NCBI GenBank assembly: GCA_023458375.1
Contig: JAEWZT010000001.1
Span: 1 to 64,000, forward strand
Direction: 5' to 3'
Origin: Bacillota bacterium
GTDB lineage: Bacteria > Bacillota > Clostridia > Christensenellales > CAG-314
Length of the DNA stretch: 64,000 nucleotides
Positions 35,620 to 45,088 of the stretch are shown in pieces. The notes under the pieces were generated by a model, which saw nothing but the letters and a program-made list of their open reading frames with translations, was not told the origin of the DNA and did no database searches. The translations under genes and the position numbers were made by a program. The first letter of the stretch is position 1; the number at the start of each line of letters is the position of its first letter.

Positions 35620-36718
35620 CAACATAAAGTATATAGACAAAACGCTGCTTTTTTGCGTGCTTGCCCTTTCTCTTTTGGGACTTATTTTTCTTTACAGCGC
35701 AAGTAACTATTCCGCCCTTAACGAACACGGCGACGCTTTCTATTATGTCAAAAAGCAGGCAGTGGGTTTAGCAGTCGGCTTAGCAGGTATGTTTTTTGCA
35801 TGCGTATTAAGCGATGATTTTTTTAAAAAGCTTGCCTTTCCGCTTTTGATTGTTTCCTTTGCGCTTTTAGGGCTTGTATTTGTCCCCGTGATAGGTATAG
35901 AAAACTACGGCGCGCGAAGGTGGATAGGCATAGGCAGCTTTTCATTTCAGCCTTCCGAAATCGCCAAGTTTGCTTTTGTGCTGTTTTGCGCCTACTATAT
36001 GTCAAAGGAAAAAGTAAATACCTCGCGCTTTCTGCACAATCTGCCCGTTGCGGGGGCGGGGCTTGCAATTTGCCTTTTAATCATTCTTGAACCGAATATG
36101 TCAATAACCGTATGCGTAGCCCTTGTCATGGTGGTTATGCTTTTCATCGGCGGCATGAGGTTAAAGCATTTTATACTAAGCCTTCTGCCTATTGTGGCTG
36201 CGGTGCCGGTGCTGATTATAATGGAACCTTACAGAATACAGCGGCTCCTTGCCTTTTTGGACCCCTTTGCTTCCCCCAAAGAGGAGGGTTACCAGCTTGT
36301 TCAATCGCTTTATGCTTTGGGCAGCGGCGGCTGGTTTGGCGTGGGCATAGGCAACAGCCGCCAAAAATATCTGTTTTTGCCTTTTGCCGAAAGCGACTTT
36401 ATTTTTTCTGTAATCGGAGAGGAAACGGGGCTTGTCGGATGCGCGCTTGTAATGGCGCTTTTTCTAATTTTAATTATCAAAGGCGTAAAAATTGCCATAA
36501 ACTCCTATTCGCGCTTTCATTGCCTTTTAGCGTCGGGTATTACCGCCGTTATCGCCATACAAACACTTGTAAACCTTGCGGTGGTAACGGGCAGTATTCC
36601 GCCTACGGGTTTGCCCCTTCCTTTTATAAGTTACGGCGGAACCTCTCTTGTAGTATTTATGACGGCGGCGGGGGTGCTTTTAAACATTTCCGGCAAGCAA
36701 AAAAGCCGCTTAACATAA
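35597..36718 (+). CDS. ftsW: FtsW SEDS peptidoglycan glycosyltransferase
   Basis: 373 residues beginning within the murD 3' end (MKLKLSFNNIKYIDKTLL). Ten or so membrane helices with the SEDS motifs ARRWIGIGSFSFQPSE, the region around KEEGYQLVQS, and PPTGLPLPFISYGGTS near the end. It polymerises glycan strands at the septum with the class B PBP encoded upstream. murG, usually next, is missing from this locus. Confidence 0.94.
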   Translation: MKLKLSFNNIKYIDKTLLFCVLALSLLGLIFLYSASNYSALNEHGDAFYYVKKQAVGLAVGLAGMFFACVLSDDFFKKLAFPLLIVSFALLGLVFVPVIGIENYGARRWIGIGSFSFQPSEIAKFAFVLFCAYYMSKEKVNTSRFLHNLPVAGAGLAICLLIILEPNMSITVCVALVMVVMLFIGGMRLKHFILSLLPIVAAVPVLIIMEPYRIQRLLAFLDPFASPKEEGYQLVQSLYALGSGGWFGVGIGNSRQKYLFLPFAESDFIFSVIGEETGLVGCALVMALFLILIIKGVKIAINSYSRFHCLLASGITAVIAIQTLVNLAVVTGSIPPTGLPLPFISYGGTSLVVFMTAAGVLLNISGKQKSRLT

Positions 36719-36805
36719 AAATTACCGCCGCCATATTATAAAAACGGGTAGGCGGTTTGTCGGAAAATGTGGCGGCGCGCGTAAGTATGCCGTTTTGCCG
36801 ATAAA

Positions 36806-36833
36806 TCACCTCAACATGCTAACGAGGTGAATG
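36806..36833 (+). promoter_or_regulatory. Inverted repeat that masks the murA ribosome-binding site
   Basis: TCACCTC (36806-36812) is perfectly complementary to GAGGTGA (36824-36830), which is the Shine-Dalgarno of murA. The 11-nt loop would leave the ATG just outside the stem. When folded, the ribosome site is closed; alternatively the repeat is a DNA operator. Confidence 0.5.
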
Positions 36834-38084
36834 ATGAACGCTTTTGAGGTTCAAGGCGGATACAAATTAGAGGGGGAGCTTAAAGTAAGCAAGGCGAAAA
36901 ACTGCGTTCTTGCACTGCTTGCCGCAAGCATACTTACCGAAGAAGAAGTAATTTTAAGGCAATGTCCGCGTATACTTGACGTTTACAGTATGATAAATAT
37001 TTTGGAAAGCTTGGGCGTTAAAGTAGTATGGCAAGAGGACGCGATTTTAATAAACGCCTCTTGCATAAACAGTTATGAAATACCTTCCTGCTATGCCAAG
37101 GAAATAAGAAGCTCTATCTTTTTGATGGGCTCTATTTTGGGGCGCTTAAAAAAGTCCAAGGCGGTTTTCCCCGGCGGCTGCGACATTGGGTTAAGACCTA
37201 TTGACCTGCATTTGAGGGGTTTTAGGGCTTTAAATATCAAAGTGGACGAATACGGCGGGCACTTATACTGCGACGGCGAAAACGCGCGCGGCAGCAACAT
37301 TCACCTTGATTTCCCAAGCGTGGGCGCAACGGAAAATATAATTATGGCGGCGGTTTTGACAAAAGGGCGAACCGTAATAAGCAACGTTGCAAAAGAACCG
37401 GAAGTTGTTGCGCTTCAAAATCTGCTTGTCAATATGGGCGCAAAAATCAGCGGCGCGGGCACGTCGGAAATTGTAATTGAGGGCGTGGAAAAACTTCACG
37501 GCGTAGATTTTACCCCTATACCCGACAGAATAGTGGCGGGCACCTATCTGCTTGCCGCGGCGGTAACAAAGGGGGAATTAAATGTTACGGGCTGCTGTCC
37601 TTCTGACATGAGCGCTTTAATAAGCAAAATTGACTGCGTTTACGGCGACCTTAGGGTAGGCAAGGATTACATCTACATAAAAGCTTATGAAAAGCTTAAA
37701 AGCATTAAGATTGTTGAAACGCAGCCTTATCCCGGTTTTCCCACCGATTTGCAGGCTCAGATTTTGGCAACGCAGACCATTGCCGACGGCGCCGGTTTAA
37801 TTGTTGAAAATATGTTTGAAACGCGCTTTAAGCACGTCCCCGAACTATTAAAAATGGGCGCTGACATCATCGTGCGCGACAGGACGGCGCTTGTAAGGGG
37901 CATTGCAAGGCTTCAAGGGGCGCAGGTGGCTGCTTTTGACCTTAGGGGCGGCGCGTCTTTGATGCTCGCGGGGCTTGCTGCGGAGGGCACTACTACGGTA
38001 ATTAACGCGCGCCACGTTGATAGGGGATACTATTTATTTGACCAAGAATTAAACTCCGTAGGGGCAAAAATAAAAAGGATATAG
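36834..38084 (+). CDS. murA: UDP-GlcNAc 1-carboxyvinyltransferase
   Basis: 416 residues from the second of two adjacent ATGs (36831 and 36834; the second has the better spacing from GAGG). The N-terminal SKAKNCVLALLAA carries the UDP-GlcNAc lysine-asparagine pair. PGGCDIGLRPIDLHLRGF holds the catalytic, fosfomycin-sensitive cysteine. The C-terminal loop includes RGGASLMLAG. It starts peptidoglycan precursor synthesis. It is separated from ftsW by 115 bp that contain the SD-masking inverted repeat. Confidence 0.94.
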   Translation: MNAFEVQGGYKLEGELKVSKAKNCVLALLAASILTEEEVILRQCPRILDVYSMINILESLGVKVVWQEDAILINASCINSYEIPSCYAKEIRSSIFLMGSILGRLKKSKAVFPGGCDIGLRPIDLHLRGFRALNIKVDEYGGHLYCDGENARGSNIHLDFPSVGATENIIMAAVLTKGRTVISNVAKEPEVVALQNLLVNMGAKISGAGTSEIVIEGVEKLHGVDFTPIPDRIVAGTYLLAAAVTKGELNVTGCCPSDMSALISKIDCVYGDLRVGKDYIYIKAYEKLKSIKIVETQPYPGFPTDLQAQILATQTIADGAGLIVENMFETRFKHVPELLKMGADIIVRDRTALVRGIARLQGAQVAAFDLRGGASLMLAGLAAEGTTTVINARHVDRGYYLFDQELNSVGAKIKRI

Positions 38085-38167
38085 CGCTCTTTAATTCGCA
38101 AATCAAAACTGTAACGCAAAAGTCCAAAGCCGCTTTTAGAGGTTAATACATTAAAGATGTTTGTTTT

Positions 38168-38193
38168 GCCCGTGAAAAAATCGCGGGCATTTT
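38168..38193 (+). terminator. Terminator of the first dcw segment
   Basis: GCCCGTG (38168-38174) pairs with CGCGGGC (38182-38188) with one G-T pair, then ATTTTCTTT. It splits mraZ-murA from divIB-ftsA-ftsZ. Confidence 0.65.
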
Positions 38194-38388
38194 CTTTATA
38201 TAACATTATTTTTACAGACAAACGGGCGAACTTTTTCGCGACATAATTAGACAGTCTTTGGAAAGATAAAAATACCGTCGCCTGTCCAAAGAGATTTTTT
38301 CTATTTCTGAAACCTTAAAAAAATAAATCCGCATTTTACAATTATCTTTTTGCGCGTTTTTATACCGATATATTTTGCAGTTGTATTA

Positions 38389-38417
38389 TTGACTTTGAAA
38401 AGGGTGTAAGGTATAAT
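38389..38417 (+). promoter_or_regulatory. Promoter of divIB-ftsA-ftsZ
   Basis: TTGACT (38389-38394), 17-bp spacer, TATAAT (38412-38417), 21 nt before the divIB ATG. Confidence 0.75.
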
Positions 38418-38438
38418 ACTTTAATAACGGGTGAACGG

Positions 38439-39209
38439 ATGAAAAAAAGACTTATCGCTATATTTACCGTGCTCTTAATCGTCGCTGTGGTAGTCATATT
38501 AAACAGCGCCGTCTTCACTTTGCAAAAAGCCGAAATATATTTTTACAACGAAGAGGGCAATCTAGCCCAAGCCCCGTCGGGTTTAAGCAGCGCCGCTTTA
38601 ATAGAAGACTATTTGGGTCATAATATCTTTTTTCTTTCCGAAAAGGACCTTATTGCCTCAATAGAGGCAAAAGCGCAGTATTCTGATTACTATGTCGTAG
38701 GCGTGGTAAGGCATTTTCCCGACGTGGTGTCGGTGCATTTAGCGGCACGCGTTCCCGTGTTTTATCTCAACAAGGGCGGCGTGGGCTACCTTTTGGATAT
38801 TAAAGGCTTTGTGGTAAGTTCGGGGCAAAGCTATTCCTCAAAATACATAAATATCAGCGGCAATTTTTCTTCGGGAGTAACAAATATAGAGGAGCATAGC
38901 CAAATAGTTTTGGGCAAAGACGCCCAAACGAGATATGATTACATTCAAAAAAGTGCGTCAACGGTGTGGCGCTTAAATTACGATTATTCGGAGATATCCC
39001 AAATTATTGAAGGTTTTTTGTTTGAGGGGGACGACGTTACGGTAATAACCAAAACGGGCGCAAAAATTGTGATACAAAAAGCCGAAACGGACTACGAAAA
39101 ACGATTTATTAAAGCTTTGGGAGTATATTCCAACACCTCTCTTGACGTGAAAGGCTCGGGCAGTGTAATTACCGTTGACGAAAAGGGTCGCGTTACCACT
39201 ACAAAATAA
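38439..39209 (+). CDS. divIB: DivIB/FtsQ-type cell division protein
   Basis: 256 residues: a short cytoplasmic start (MKKRLIAI), one transmembrane helix (about 5-25), a POTRA-like domain beginning LQKAEIYFYNEEGN, and a beta domain. Identity rests on topology and position before ftsA-ftsZ. It is part of the DivIB-FtsL-DivIC complex that activates the septal synthase. The sequence is divergent but the fold order is clear. Confidence 0.75.
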   Translation: MKKRLIAIFTVLLIVAVVVILNSAVFTLQKAEIYFYNEEGNLAQAPSGLSSAALIEDYLGHNIFFLSEKDLIASIEAKAQYSDYYVVGVVRHFPDVVSVHLAARVPVFYLNKGGVGYLLDIKGFVVSSGQSYSSKYINISGNFSSGVTNIEEHSQIVLGKDAQTRYDYIQKSASTVWRLNYDYSEISQIIEGFLFEGDDVTVITKTGAKIVIQKAETDYEKRFIKALGVYSNTSLDVKGSGSVITVDEKGRVTTTK

Positions 39210-39222
39210 AGCGGAGATACAA

Positions 39223-40368
39223 ATGAAAAATGATATTATAACTGCGCTGGACTTCCGTTCCGGCAAAATAACGTGCTTTTCCTGTATGCCAAGCCCCGAG
39301 GGCTTTATTATTACAGGCGGAGGCGAAAGCGCCTACGGCGGTTATTATGAGGGCGAATTTTTAGAAGAAGAGCAGCTTGCGCAGGCAGTTGCCTCGGCAA
39401 TAACGCGCTGCGAGAGGGGCAAAGAAGCAATAAAGAAAGTATATGTCGGCGTCCCGGGAGAGTTTACTTCGGTAGTTACGGGGGAAGCCAGCTTACTTTT
39501 TTCCGCAAAAAAACGCATTACCCGCGAGGATACGATGGAACTGCTGCGTAAAGCAAACCTTTACAGCGGCGTAAAGGGCTATAATTTAATTAGCCGTTCC
39601 TCAATTTATTATATTATAAACGACGAAACGCGCACAATTGACCCAGTGGGTCATACGGCTTCAAAGCTTACGGTAATGGCTTCTTACATATTTTTAAGCG
39701 ATTACTTTAAAGAGTGCGTTGACAAAGCGCTTAAAGCTAAGGGTGTTGAGGCGGAAGAATATGTGTCAAGCTGCCTTACGCAGGCGTTATATCTTGTGGA
39801 TGCACAGCAGCGCGACAACTTTGCGATACTTATGGACGTAGGCTATATGTCGTCAAGCGTTGTGCTCATAGGGGGCGACGGACTGCTTTTTTTAAAATCC
39901 TTTTCAATGGGAAGCGGACATATTGAGGGCGACTTGTGCGAAGTTTTAGGCTGTCCCTTTGAAATGGCGCGCCAACTTTTCAAAAGCGTCAATTTAAACT
40001 TGGAGTTTGGCGATAAGGACAACTATACCCTCAAAGAGGGCGTGGAGTTTAACGCCGTCAAGACTAACGAAGTAGTAAAGGCGCGCATTGAGGAAATTGC
40101 GCGTTATACAATACAGTGCTTTGAAGACTGCGAATACGATATTCCCCCTCAAACCCCCATATTCTTGGGCGGCGAGGGATTAATAAACACCAAAGGTGCG
40201 GCAGAAGAGCTTACGAAATGTTTCGGCAAGCAGGTTAAAGTCATTAAAACCCCCGCGACCTTAACGGATAAGAAAGAATACGCTTCGGCATACAGCTTGC
40301 TAGACCTAGCATGCAAGCAAAGCGCCCCGCAGAAAAAGAATTTTCTAAACTGGCTAAAACGCAAATAG
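39223..40368 (+). CDS. ftsA: FtsA-like actin-family division protein
   Basis: 381 residues from ATG 39223. An actin-type ATPase fold with phosphate-1 region ITALDFRSGKI, an SHS2 insert, LMDVGYMSSSVVLIG and FLGGEGLI. The C-terminal KKNFLNWLKRK is an amphipathic membrane-targeting helix. It tethers FtsZ filaments to the membrane. It is more divergent than usual (for example the first phosphate loop), but its position directly before ftsZ and the terminal helix support the call. Confidence 0.8.
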   Translation: MKNDIITALDFRSGKITCFSCMPSPEGFIITGGGESAYGGYYEGEFLEEEQLAQAVASAITRCERGKEAIKKVYVGVPGEFTSVVTGEASLLFSAKKRITREDTMELLRKANLYSGVKGYNLISRSSIYYIINDETRTIDPVGHTASKLTVMASYIFLSDYFKECVDKALKAKGVEAEEYVSSCLTQALYLVDAQQRDNFAILMDVGYMSSSVVLIGGDGLLFLKSFSMGSGHIEGDLCEVLGCPFEMARQLFKSVNLNLEFGDKDNYTLKEGVEFNAVKTNEVVKARIEEIARYTIQCFEDCEYDIPPQTPIFLGGEGLINTKGAAEELTKCFGKQVKVIKTPATLTDKKEYASAYSLLDLACKQSAPQKKNFLNWLKRK

Positions 40369-40410
40369 TTTTTGCTTTAACACGAGTAAATGTGGAGGAA
40401 TAAATAATTT

Positions 40411-41622
40411 ATGTTCCAGTACGAGGACAATCAAAATCTGTTCAATAAGCCCGACAGCTACGTTGCCGATATTAAGGTTTTCGGTATAGGCGGCGGCGGA
40501 AATAATGCCGTAAACAGAATGATTCAGGCGGGTATTACCAGCGCTTCTTTTTACGCAATCAATACCGATAAACAGGCTCTTTATATGTCGTTAGTCCCCG
40601 AAAGAGAGCGCAAGCTTCAAATAGGCGCTTCCTTGACAAAGGGACTGGGCGCGGGAGCAAACCCCGAAGTGGGGCGCGCCGCGGCGGAAGAAAGCAAAGA
40701 AGCCATTACCGAGATTTTGCGCGGCACAGACTTACTGTTTATCACGGCAGGCATGGGCGGCGGGACGGGAACGGGTGCTGCGCCGGTAATTGCAGCGATA
40801 GCAAAAGAACTGGGTATACTTACCGTAGCCGTAGTTACCAAGCCGTTTTCCTTTGAAGGCAACACAAGAATGAAAAACGCCGAATTGGGTATTGCCAACT
40901 TACGCAAAAATGTGGATACCCTTGTAATTATACCTAACGAAAAACTTGTAAGCAGCTTTACGCGTGATATTACGATGGTGGAAGCCTTTAAGCGCGCCGA
41001 CGAGGTTTTGCGCCAAGGCATAAGCGGCATCTCCGACTTGATTGTTTTCCCCTCGTTAATCAACCTTGACTTTGCCGACGTAAAAACGGTAATGAGCAAC
41101 AGGGGAATGGCGCATATGGGGCTTGGAGTGGGCAAGGGGCAAAGCAAGACTGTTGACGCCATTAAGCAAGCGGTATACAGCCCTTTGCTTGAAACGACCA
41201 TTGAGGGGAGCACCGGTTTGATTATCAATATTACGGGCGGCGTAGACCTTACAATGTTTGAGGTTTACGAGGGCATTAAGCTTGTGCGCGACGTTTTAGA
41301 CCCCTCCGCAACTTTGATTTTCGGTGCAGATATTAGGGAAAACTTGGACAACGAGGTGCAGGTTACCATTATTGCCACAGGTTTTGACGCGAAGAACACC
41401 ATTCAAAAGAGCAAACAAAGCTTTTTCGGCGAACAGCAAGCGGCGGCTGCGGCAACCCCTTCGCCCTCCGGCAAGCCTTTGTTTGAAAATTCAGCCGACC
41501 CCGATAAATACAGAATAAACCTTGCAAAAGAAAAGCCTGCGGAAAAAAAGCTGCCCCAACCTAATATAAAGTTAGAGGACGAGAGCAATATCCCCGCTTT
41601 TTTAAGGAAGTTAAAGAAATAA
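40411..41622 (+). CDS. ftsZ: Tubulin-like division protein FtsZ
   Basis: 403 residues. GGGGNNAVNRM, the GTP signature GGGTGTGAAPV, and the T7 loop (NLDFADVKTVM) are intact. A ~60-residue variable linker leads to the conserved C-terminal peptide IPAFLRKLKK, which binds FtsA. It forms the Z-ring. Last division gene of the cluster, followed by asnS. Confidence 0.97.
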   Translation: MFQYEDNQNLFNKPDSYVADIKVFGIGGGGNNAVNRMIQAGITSASFYAINTDKQALYMSLVPERERKLQIGASLTKGLGAGANPEVGRAAAEESKEAITEILRGTDLLFITAGMGGGTGTGAAPVIAAIAKELGILTVAVVTKPFSFEGNTRMKNAELGIANLRKNVDTLVIIPNEKLVSSFTRDITMVEAFKRADEVLRQGISGISDLIVFPSLINLDFADVKTVMSNRGMAHMGLGVGKGQSKTVDAIKQAVYSPLLETTIEGSTGLIINITGGVDLTMFEVYEGIKLVRDVLDPSATLIFGADIRENLDNEVQVTIIATGFDAKNTIQKSKQSFFGEQQAAAAATPSPSGKPLFENSADPDKYRINLAKEKPAEKKLPQPNIKLEDESNIPAFLRKLKK

Positions 41623-41661
41623 TCGTAAAAGCATAAAATTGAGGCATAATAAGGAACAATT

Positions 41662-43056
41662 ATGAAAAGAGATTTTGTCGGCGAGCTTTACGCCTCGCAA
41701 GAAAAATATAAAGATAAAGAAGTAACGCTTAGCGGTTGGGCGCGCACGGTGCGCGACTTAAAGCAATTCGGTTTTATTGAGCTTAACGACGGCACGAGTT
41801 TTAAAAGCGTGCAGGTTGTGTTTCAAAAGGACACGCTTAGCAACTATGACGATGTTGCAAAAAGCAATGTAGGAAGCGCATTTACCGTTAAAGGAATTCT
41901 TATACTTACGCCGCAGGCCATGCAGCCCTTTGAGGTTTTGGCAAGCGAGATTGTCATTGAGGGAAAATCTTCCCCCGACTTTCCCATGCAGAAGAAAAGG
42001 CATTCCCTTGAATTTTTGAGGGAACAGGCGCACCTGCGCCCCAGAACGAACCTTTTTAATGCGACTATGAGGGTGCGCTCAGTGGCGGCTTTTGCAATTC
42101 ACAGCTTTTTTAACGAGCGCGGGTTTGTTTATGTGCACACGCCCATCATTACGTCAAGCGACGCCGAAGGGGCGGGCGAAATTTTTCAAATAACCACGCT
42201 TGACTTAGAAAACCTGCCTAAAAACGACAAAGGCAACGTGGATTATTCCAAAGACTTTTTCTCAAAAAAGGCAGGGCTTACGGTATCGGGACAGCTTGAA
42301 GTTGAAACCTACTGCATGGCTTTTTCCAAAGTATATACATTCGGACCTACTTTTAGGGCGGAACACAGCAATACTCAGCGGCACGCCGCGGAGTTTTGGC
42401 AAATTGAACCTGAAATCGCCTTTGCCGACCTTGCCGACGATATGCAGCTTGCCGAAGATATGATTAAGTATTGCATTAGCTTTGTGCTTGAACGTTGCCC
42501 ACAAGAGATTGAGTTTTTCAACTCTTTTGTTGACGAGACTTTAAAAGAAAGGCTTTCAAAGCTAATAAAAAGCCAGTTTAAGCGCATAACATATACCGAG
42601 GCTATATCGCTGCTTGAAAAACACAACGACAAGTTTGAGTTCCCCGTTCATTGGGGAAGCGATATCGCCACCGAACACGAACGTTATTTGACGGAAAAAA
42701 TCTTTGACGGACCGGTATTTGTTACCGATTATCCCAAAGAAATCAAATCCTTCTATATGCGTCAAAACGACGACGGAAAAACCGTTGCCGCTATGGACAT
42801 GTTAGTGCCCGGCGTAGGCGAAATGATAGGGGGCAGCCAGCGTGAAGAGCGCTACGACCGTCTGCTTGCCCGCGTCAGAGAGTTGGGACTTAAAGAAGAA
42901 GACTACTGGTGGTATATAGATTTAAGGAAATACGGCACAAACAAGCACGCCGGTTTCGGTTTGGGATTTGAGCGTTTTGTAATGTATGTTACCGGCGTTT
43001 CAAATATCCGCGACGTCATACCTTTCCCAAGGACGGTATACAACGCGGAGTTTTAA
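41662..43056 (+). CDS. asnS: Asparaginyl-tRNA synthetase
   Basis: 464 residues. N-terminal OB-fold anticodon-binding domain ([20 protein letters not shown]), class II motif 2 ([21 protein letters not shown]) and motif 3 ([15 protein letters not shown]). The C-terminal [10 protein letters not shown] is of the AsnRS type and not AspRS. It charges tRNA-Asn in the cytoplasm, which suggests the cell need not make Asn-tRNA only by transamidation. Confidence 0.94.
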   Translation: MKRDFVGELYASQEKYKDKEVTLSGWARTVRDLKQFGFIELNDGTSFKSVQVVFQKDTLSNYDDVAKSNVGSAFTVKGILILTPQAMQPFEVLASEIVIEGKSSPDFPMQKKRHSLEFLREQAHLRPRTNLFNATMRVRSVAAFAIHSFFNERGFVYVHTPIITSSDAEGAGEIFQITTLDLENLPKNDKGNVDYSKDFFSKKAGLTVSGQLEVETYCMAFSKVYTFGPTFRAEHSNTQRHAAEFWQIEPEIAFADLADDMQLAEDMIKYCISFVLERCPQEIEFFNSFVDETLKERLSKLIKSQFKRITYTEAISLLEKHNDKFEFPVHWGSDIATEHERYLTEKIFDGPVFVTDYPKEIKSFYMRQNDDGKTVAAMDMLVPGVGEMIGGSQREERYDRLLARVRELGLKEEDYWWYIDLRKYGTNKHAGFGLGFERFVMYVTGVSNIRDVIPFPRTVYNAEF

Positions 43057-43433
43057 AAAGCTAAGTCAATCTGTGGTTTAGCGTAGACTGCTTAAACGCA
43101 AAAAATTATTTGGGAAATTGAATGGCGGTGAACCTTATTGCTTTGCCCAATCAAAAATACGCTGGTAATCTAGCCGCCTTTGAGGGTAATTTCCCAAAAC
43201 CTATTGCAGCTTAATACGGATATCAATAAGCTGCGAAGCTTTGCGGTTTAGATAAGTTAAATCGATAAAAATAATTTGCAATCAAATTACACTTGTTGAT
43301 ACAAGCACAAACGGTTGCGCAACAGTGGCGATAGTTAAGGCAATAAGGCGGTTTTTGATAGTTTTTGGCAAAATATGCTTGTAAAACACCTTGTGTTAGT
43401 GTATTATAATTTCAATTTACAGGAGGAACTATT
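43057..43433. other. Intergenic region with long inverted repeats before acpP
   Basis: No gene seen. It carries the structured repeats listed separately (43109-43234) and, near its end, an acpP promoter with -10 TATAAT (43405-43410) and only a poor -35. Confidence 0.45.
43109..43234. repeat. Large imperfect cruciform plus adjacent hairpin
   Basis: TTTGGGAAATT (43109-43119) pairs with AATTTCCCAAA (43188-43198), and inside it GGCGG (43124-43128) pairs with CCGCC (43174-43178). Right after it GCAGCTTA (43206-43213) pairs with TAAGCTGC (43227-43234). No T-run follows either, so this is not a simple terminator; it may be a small mobile palindromic element or an untranslated RNA. Confidence 0.5.
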
Positions 43434-43664
43434 ATGATTTTTGAAAAGGTAAGAGACTTGTTAGCAGAGCAGCTTAACATTTCCGCCGACAAAATAACCA
43501 TGGAAAGCGACATAATCAACGACTTAGGCGCAGATAGCCTTGACGTGGTGGAGCTTTTAATGGCGCTTGAAGACACTTACAATATTACTGTCCCCGACGA
43601 AATGGCAAATAAGCTCCAAACTATTAAGGCAATAGTTGAGTTTATAGAAAAAGCCAAGAAATAA
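43434..43664 (+). CDS. acpP: Acyl carrier protein
   Basis: 76 residues, start after AGGAGG. GADSLDVVELLMALED holds the serine that receives 4'-phosphopantetheine. It carries acyl chains in fatty acid synthesis. It is transcribed alone here, with its own promoter and terminator, away from fab genes or rnc. Confidence 0.95.
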   Translation: MIFEKVRDLLAEQLNISADKITMESDIINDLGADSLDVVELLMALEDTYNITVPDEMANKLQTIKAIVEFIEKAKK

Positions 43665-43697
43665 ACAAGTTTTTATTACTTAACAAATTATTTAAGA

Positions 43698-43723
43698 GTC
43701 CTCTCCTTTGGGGAGGGCTTTTT
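43698..43723 (+). terminator. Terminator of acpP
   Basis: GTCCTCT (43698-43704) pairs with GGAGGGC (43712-43718) with two G-T pairs, followed by TTTTTC. Confidence 0.65.
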
Positions 43724-43840
43724 CTTTTACCGTTATTTTTATTTTGTCTTAATTTGTAGATAGCGGCGCGCAGTCTATTAAAAACTTCTTTGGGGCATAT
43801 AATAATAAAGAAAAAAATTGCAGTAAGAGGGGTATCGCGC

Positions 43841-44584
43841 TTGTTTGAGGCTACGGTTAGCTGCGACGGAAAAGACGCGCACAATATTGACTATATAGCT
43901 CAAAAACTTGTGAGCTTTAAAAGCGCCGACAAAACGATTGTTGAAGTTGTAAAAGGGGGCAGAAAATATTTAAGCGTCGCCTGCTCTTCGGCATACGAAC
44001 CTTTGCTCAAAGATTTGCTTTTGGAAGGCGTTTCCGACGTGCTTGCCTTGGGCTACAAAAACAAGTATTTTACCAAGCGTCTTGACAAAAAGGAAGGGTT
44101 GCTTAACCGCACGCTTATCAATGTTATGTGCCTTTTTGACAACGTAAAGGACAAAAGGGCGGTTTTGGGGCAAATTGAGCAAACGGACAACATATCCCTT
44201 GACGGAATATTTAATTTCCGCGTAAGAGAGCTTAAAGAAAGGTGGGAGGAAGTTTTGGACCTCACTAACGCTTACGGCGTCATCGCTTCCGACGACTTCA
44301 TAACAACGGAATTTTTATGCTACTTAATTGACAGCATACCCCCGCAGCACGGAGGCTTGACTGCGTCAATTTTAGAGGATTCTTTCGTTTTGCAGGACAA
44401 TAAGGGCAACGTAATACCCCACGTCCCTTTAATTACCAAGGAAAATACCAACGAAGAAAGGCTTATATACAATTTGGTTTGCAACAAAGCAAAAAACATT
44501 ATTGTGCTTGACAGCCAAAAGTTTTTGAGTTCAAACTGCATTAATTTGTTGGGGAAACTTTTAAACGTAAAAATAGGAAGTTAA
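43841..44584 (+). CDS. ytxC: YtxC-like sporulation-associated protein
   Basis: About 247 residues if the TTG at 43841 is used, which has AGAGGGG eight bases upstream; a longer frame from TTG 43790 would overlap a TATAAT at 43798-43803. Residues ~115-165 (SLDGIFNFRVRELKERWEEVLDLTN) match the helical core of YtxC. The locus order ytxC-thrS-infC-rpmI-rplT is the one seen in Bacillus. YtxC is a poorly understood protein linked to sporulation. The call depends on that core and on synteny. Confidence 0.6.
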   Translation: MFEATVSCDGKDAHNIDYIAQKLVSFKSADKTIVEVVKGGRKYLSVACSSAYEPLLKDLLLEGVSDVLALGYKNKYFTKRLDKKEGLLNRTLINVMCLFDNVKDKRAVLGQIEQTDNISLDGIFNFRVRELKERWEEVLDLTNAYGVIASDDFITTEFLCYLIDSIPPQHGGLTASILEDSFVLQDNKGNVIPHVPLITKENTNEERLIYNLVCNKAKNIIVLDSQKFLSSNCINLLGKLLNVKIGS

Positions 44585-44808
44585 TCTTTACGAAAAATAA
44601 GAAAAAGACCCTAATAGAATGAAAGGCTATTTTTAACCCAGTGGAACTAACCTGATATTCTAAAAAAATATGCAGAAAAAGTTAAGTTTGGCGGCTCCAA
44701 GGTGTTTATTTCTTCTATAAACAGCACTTGAACAGGACACCACAACAAAAATTATATTTCCTTAATATGTTTCGCTTAGCACTGTCTGTATAGGCAAGCA
44801 AAAAACCG

Positions 44809-44837
44809 TTGACAGCTATGAAAAAGGGGTGTAATAT
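44809..44837 (+). promoter_or_regulatory. Promoter of the T-box-thrS unit
   Basis: TTGACA (44809-44814), 17-bp spacer, TAATAT (44832-44837). Transcription would start near 44844, at the beginning of the T-box leader. Confidence 0.65.
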
Positions 44838-44844
44838 AATTCTA

Positions 44845-45066
44845 CATTATACTGTCTTAGAAAAAAGACACGTCAAGGGCATTTTCGCCACAGAGAGCGG
44901 CAGCAGCTGAAACGCCGCGCGCAAAACCCCATTGATACCACTTTTGAGACGGCGGACGCTTTTCCGAAATCAAAGCAATAAAGAGGCGCAAACTATTTTG
45001 CGCAATTAAGGTGGAACCGCGGATTATTATTCGTCCTTATTGAGTTTTTCAGTAAGGACTTTTTTG
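44845..45066 (+). promoter_or_regulatory. T-box riboswitch of thrS
   Basis: AAGGTGGAACCGCGG (45008-45022) is the T-box sequence that pairs with the tRNA 3' end. An AGAGAG element lies at about 44892 in stem I. The likely specifier is ACC (44937-44939), a threonine codon. The terminator pairs GTCCTTA (45033-45039) with TAAGGAC (45053-45059) before a T-run; the T-box competes to form the antiterminator. Uncharged tRNA-Thr would switch thrS on. Confidence 0.92.
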
Positions 45067-45088
45067 TTATATATTTATGGAGGTAAAT

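Larger units (their letters stand above)
38085..38438. other. Gap between murA and divIB with terminator
   Basis: Contains the murA terminator at 38168-38193 and the divIB promoter at 38389-38417; otherwise A+T-rich with no gene seen. Confidence 0.5.

Noticed and set aside
43391..43410. FapR-type operator upstream of acpP
   Set aside because: Only a short AACAC/GTGTT inverted repeat is present; it does not match the long FapR palindrome.
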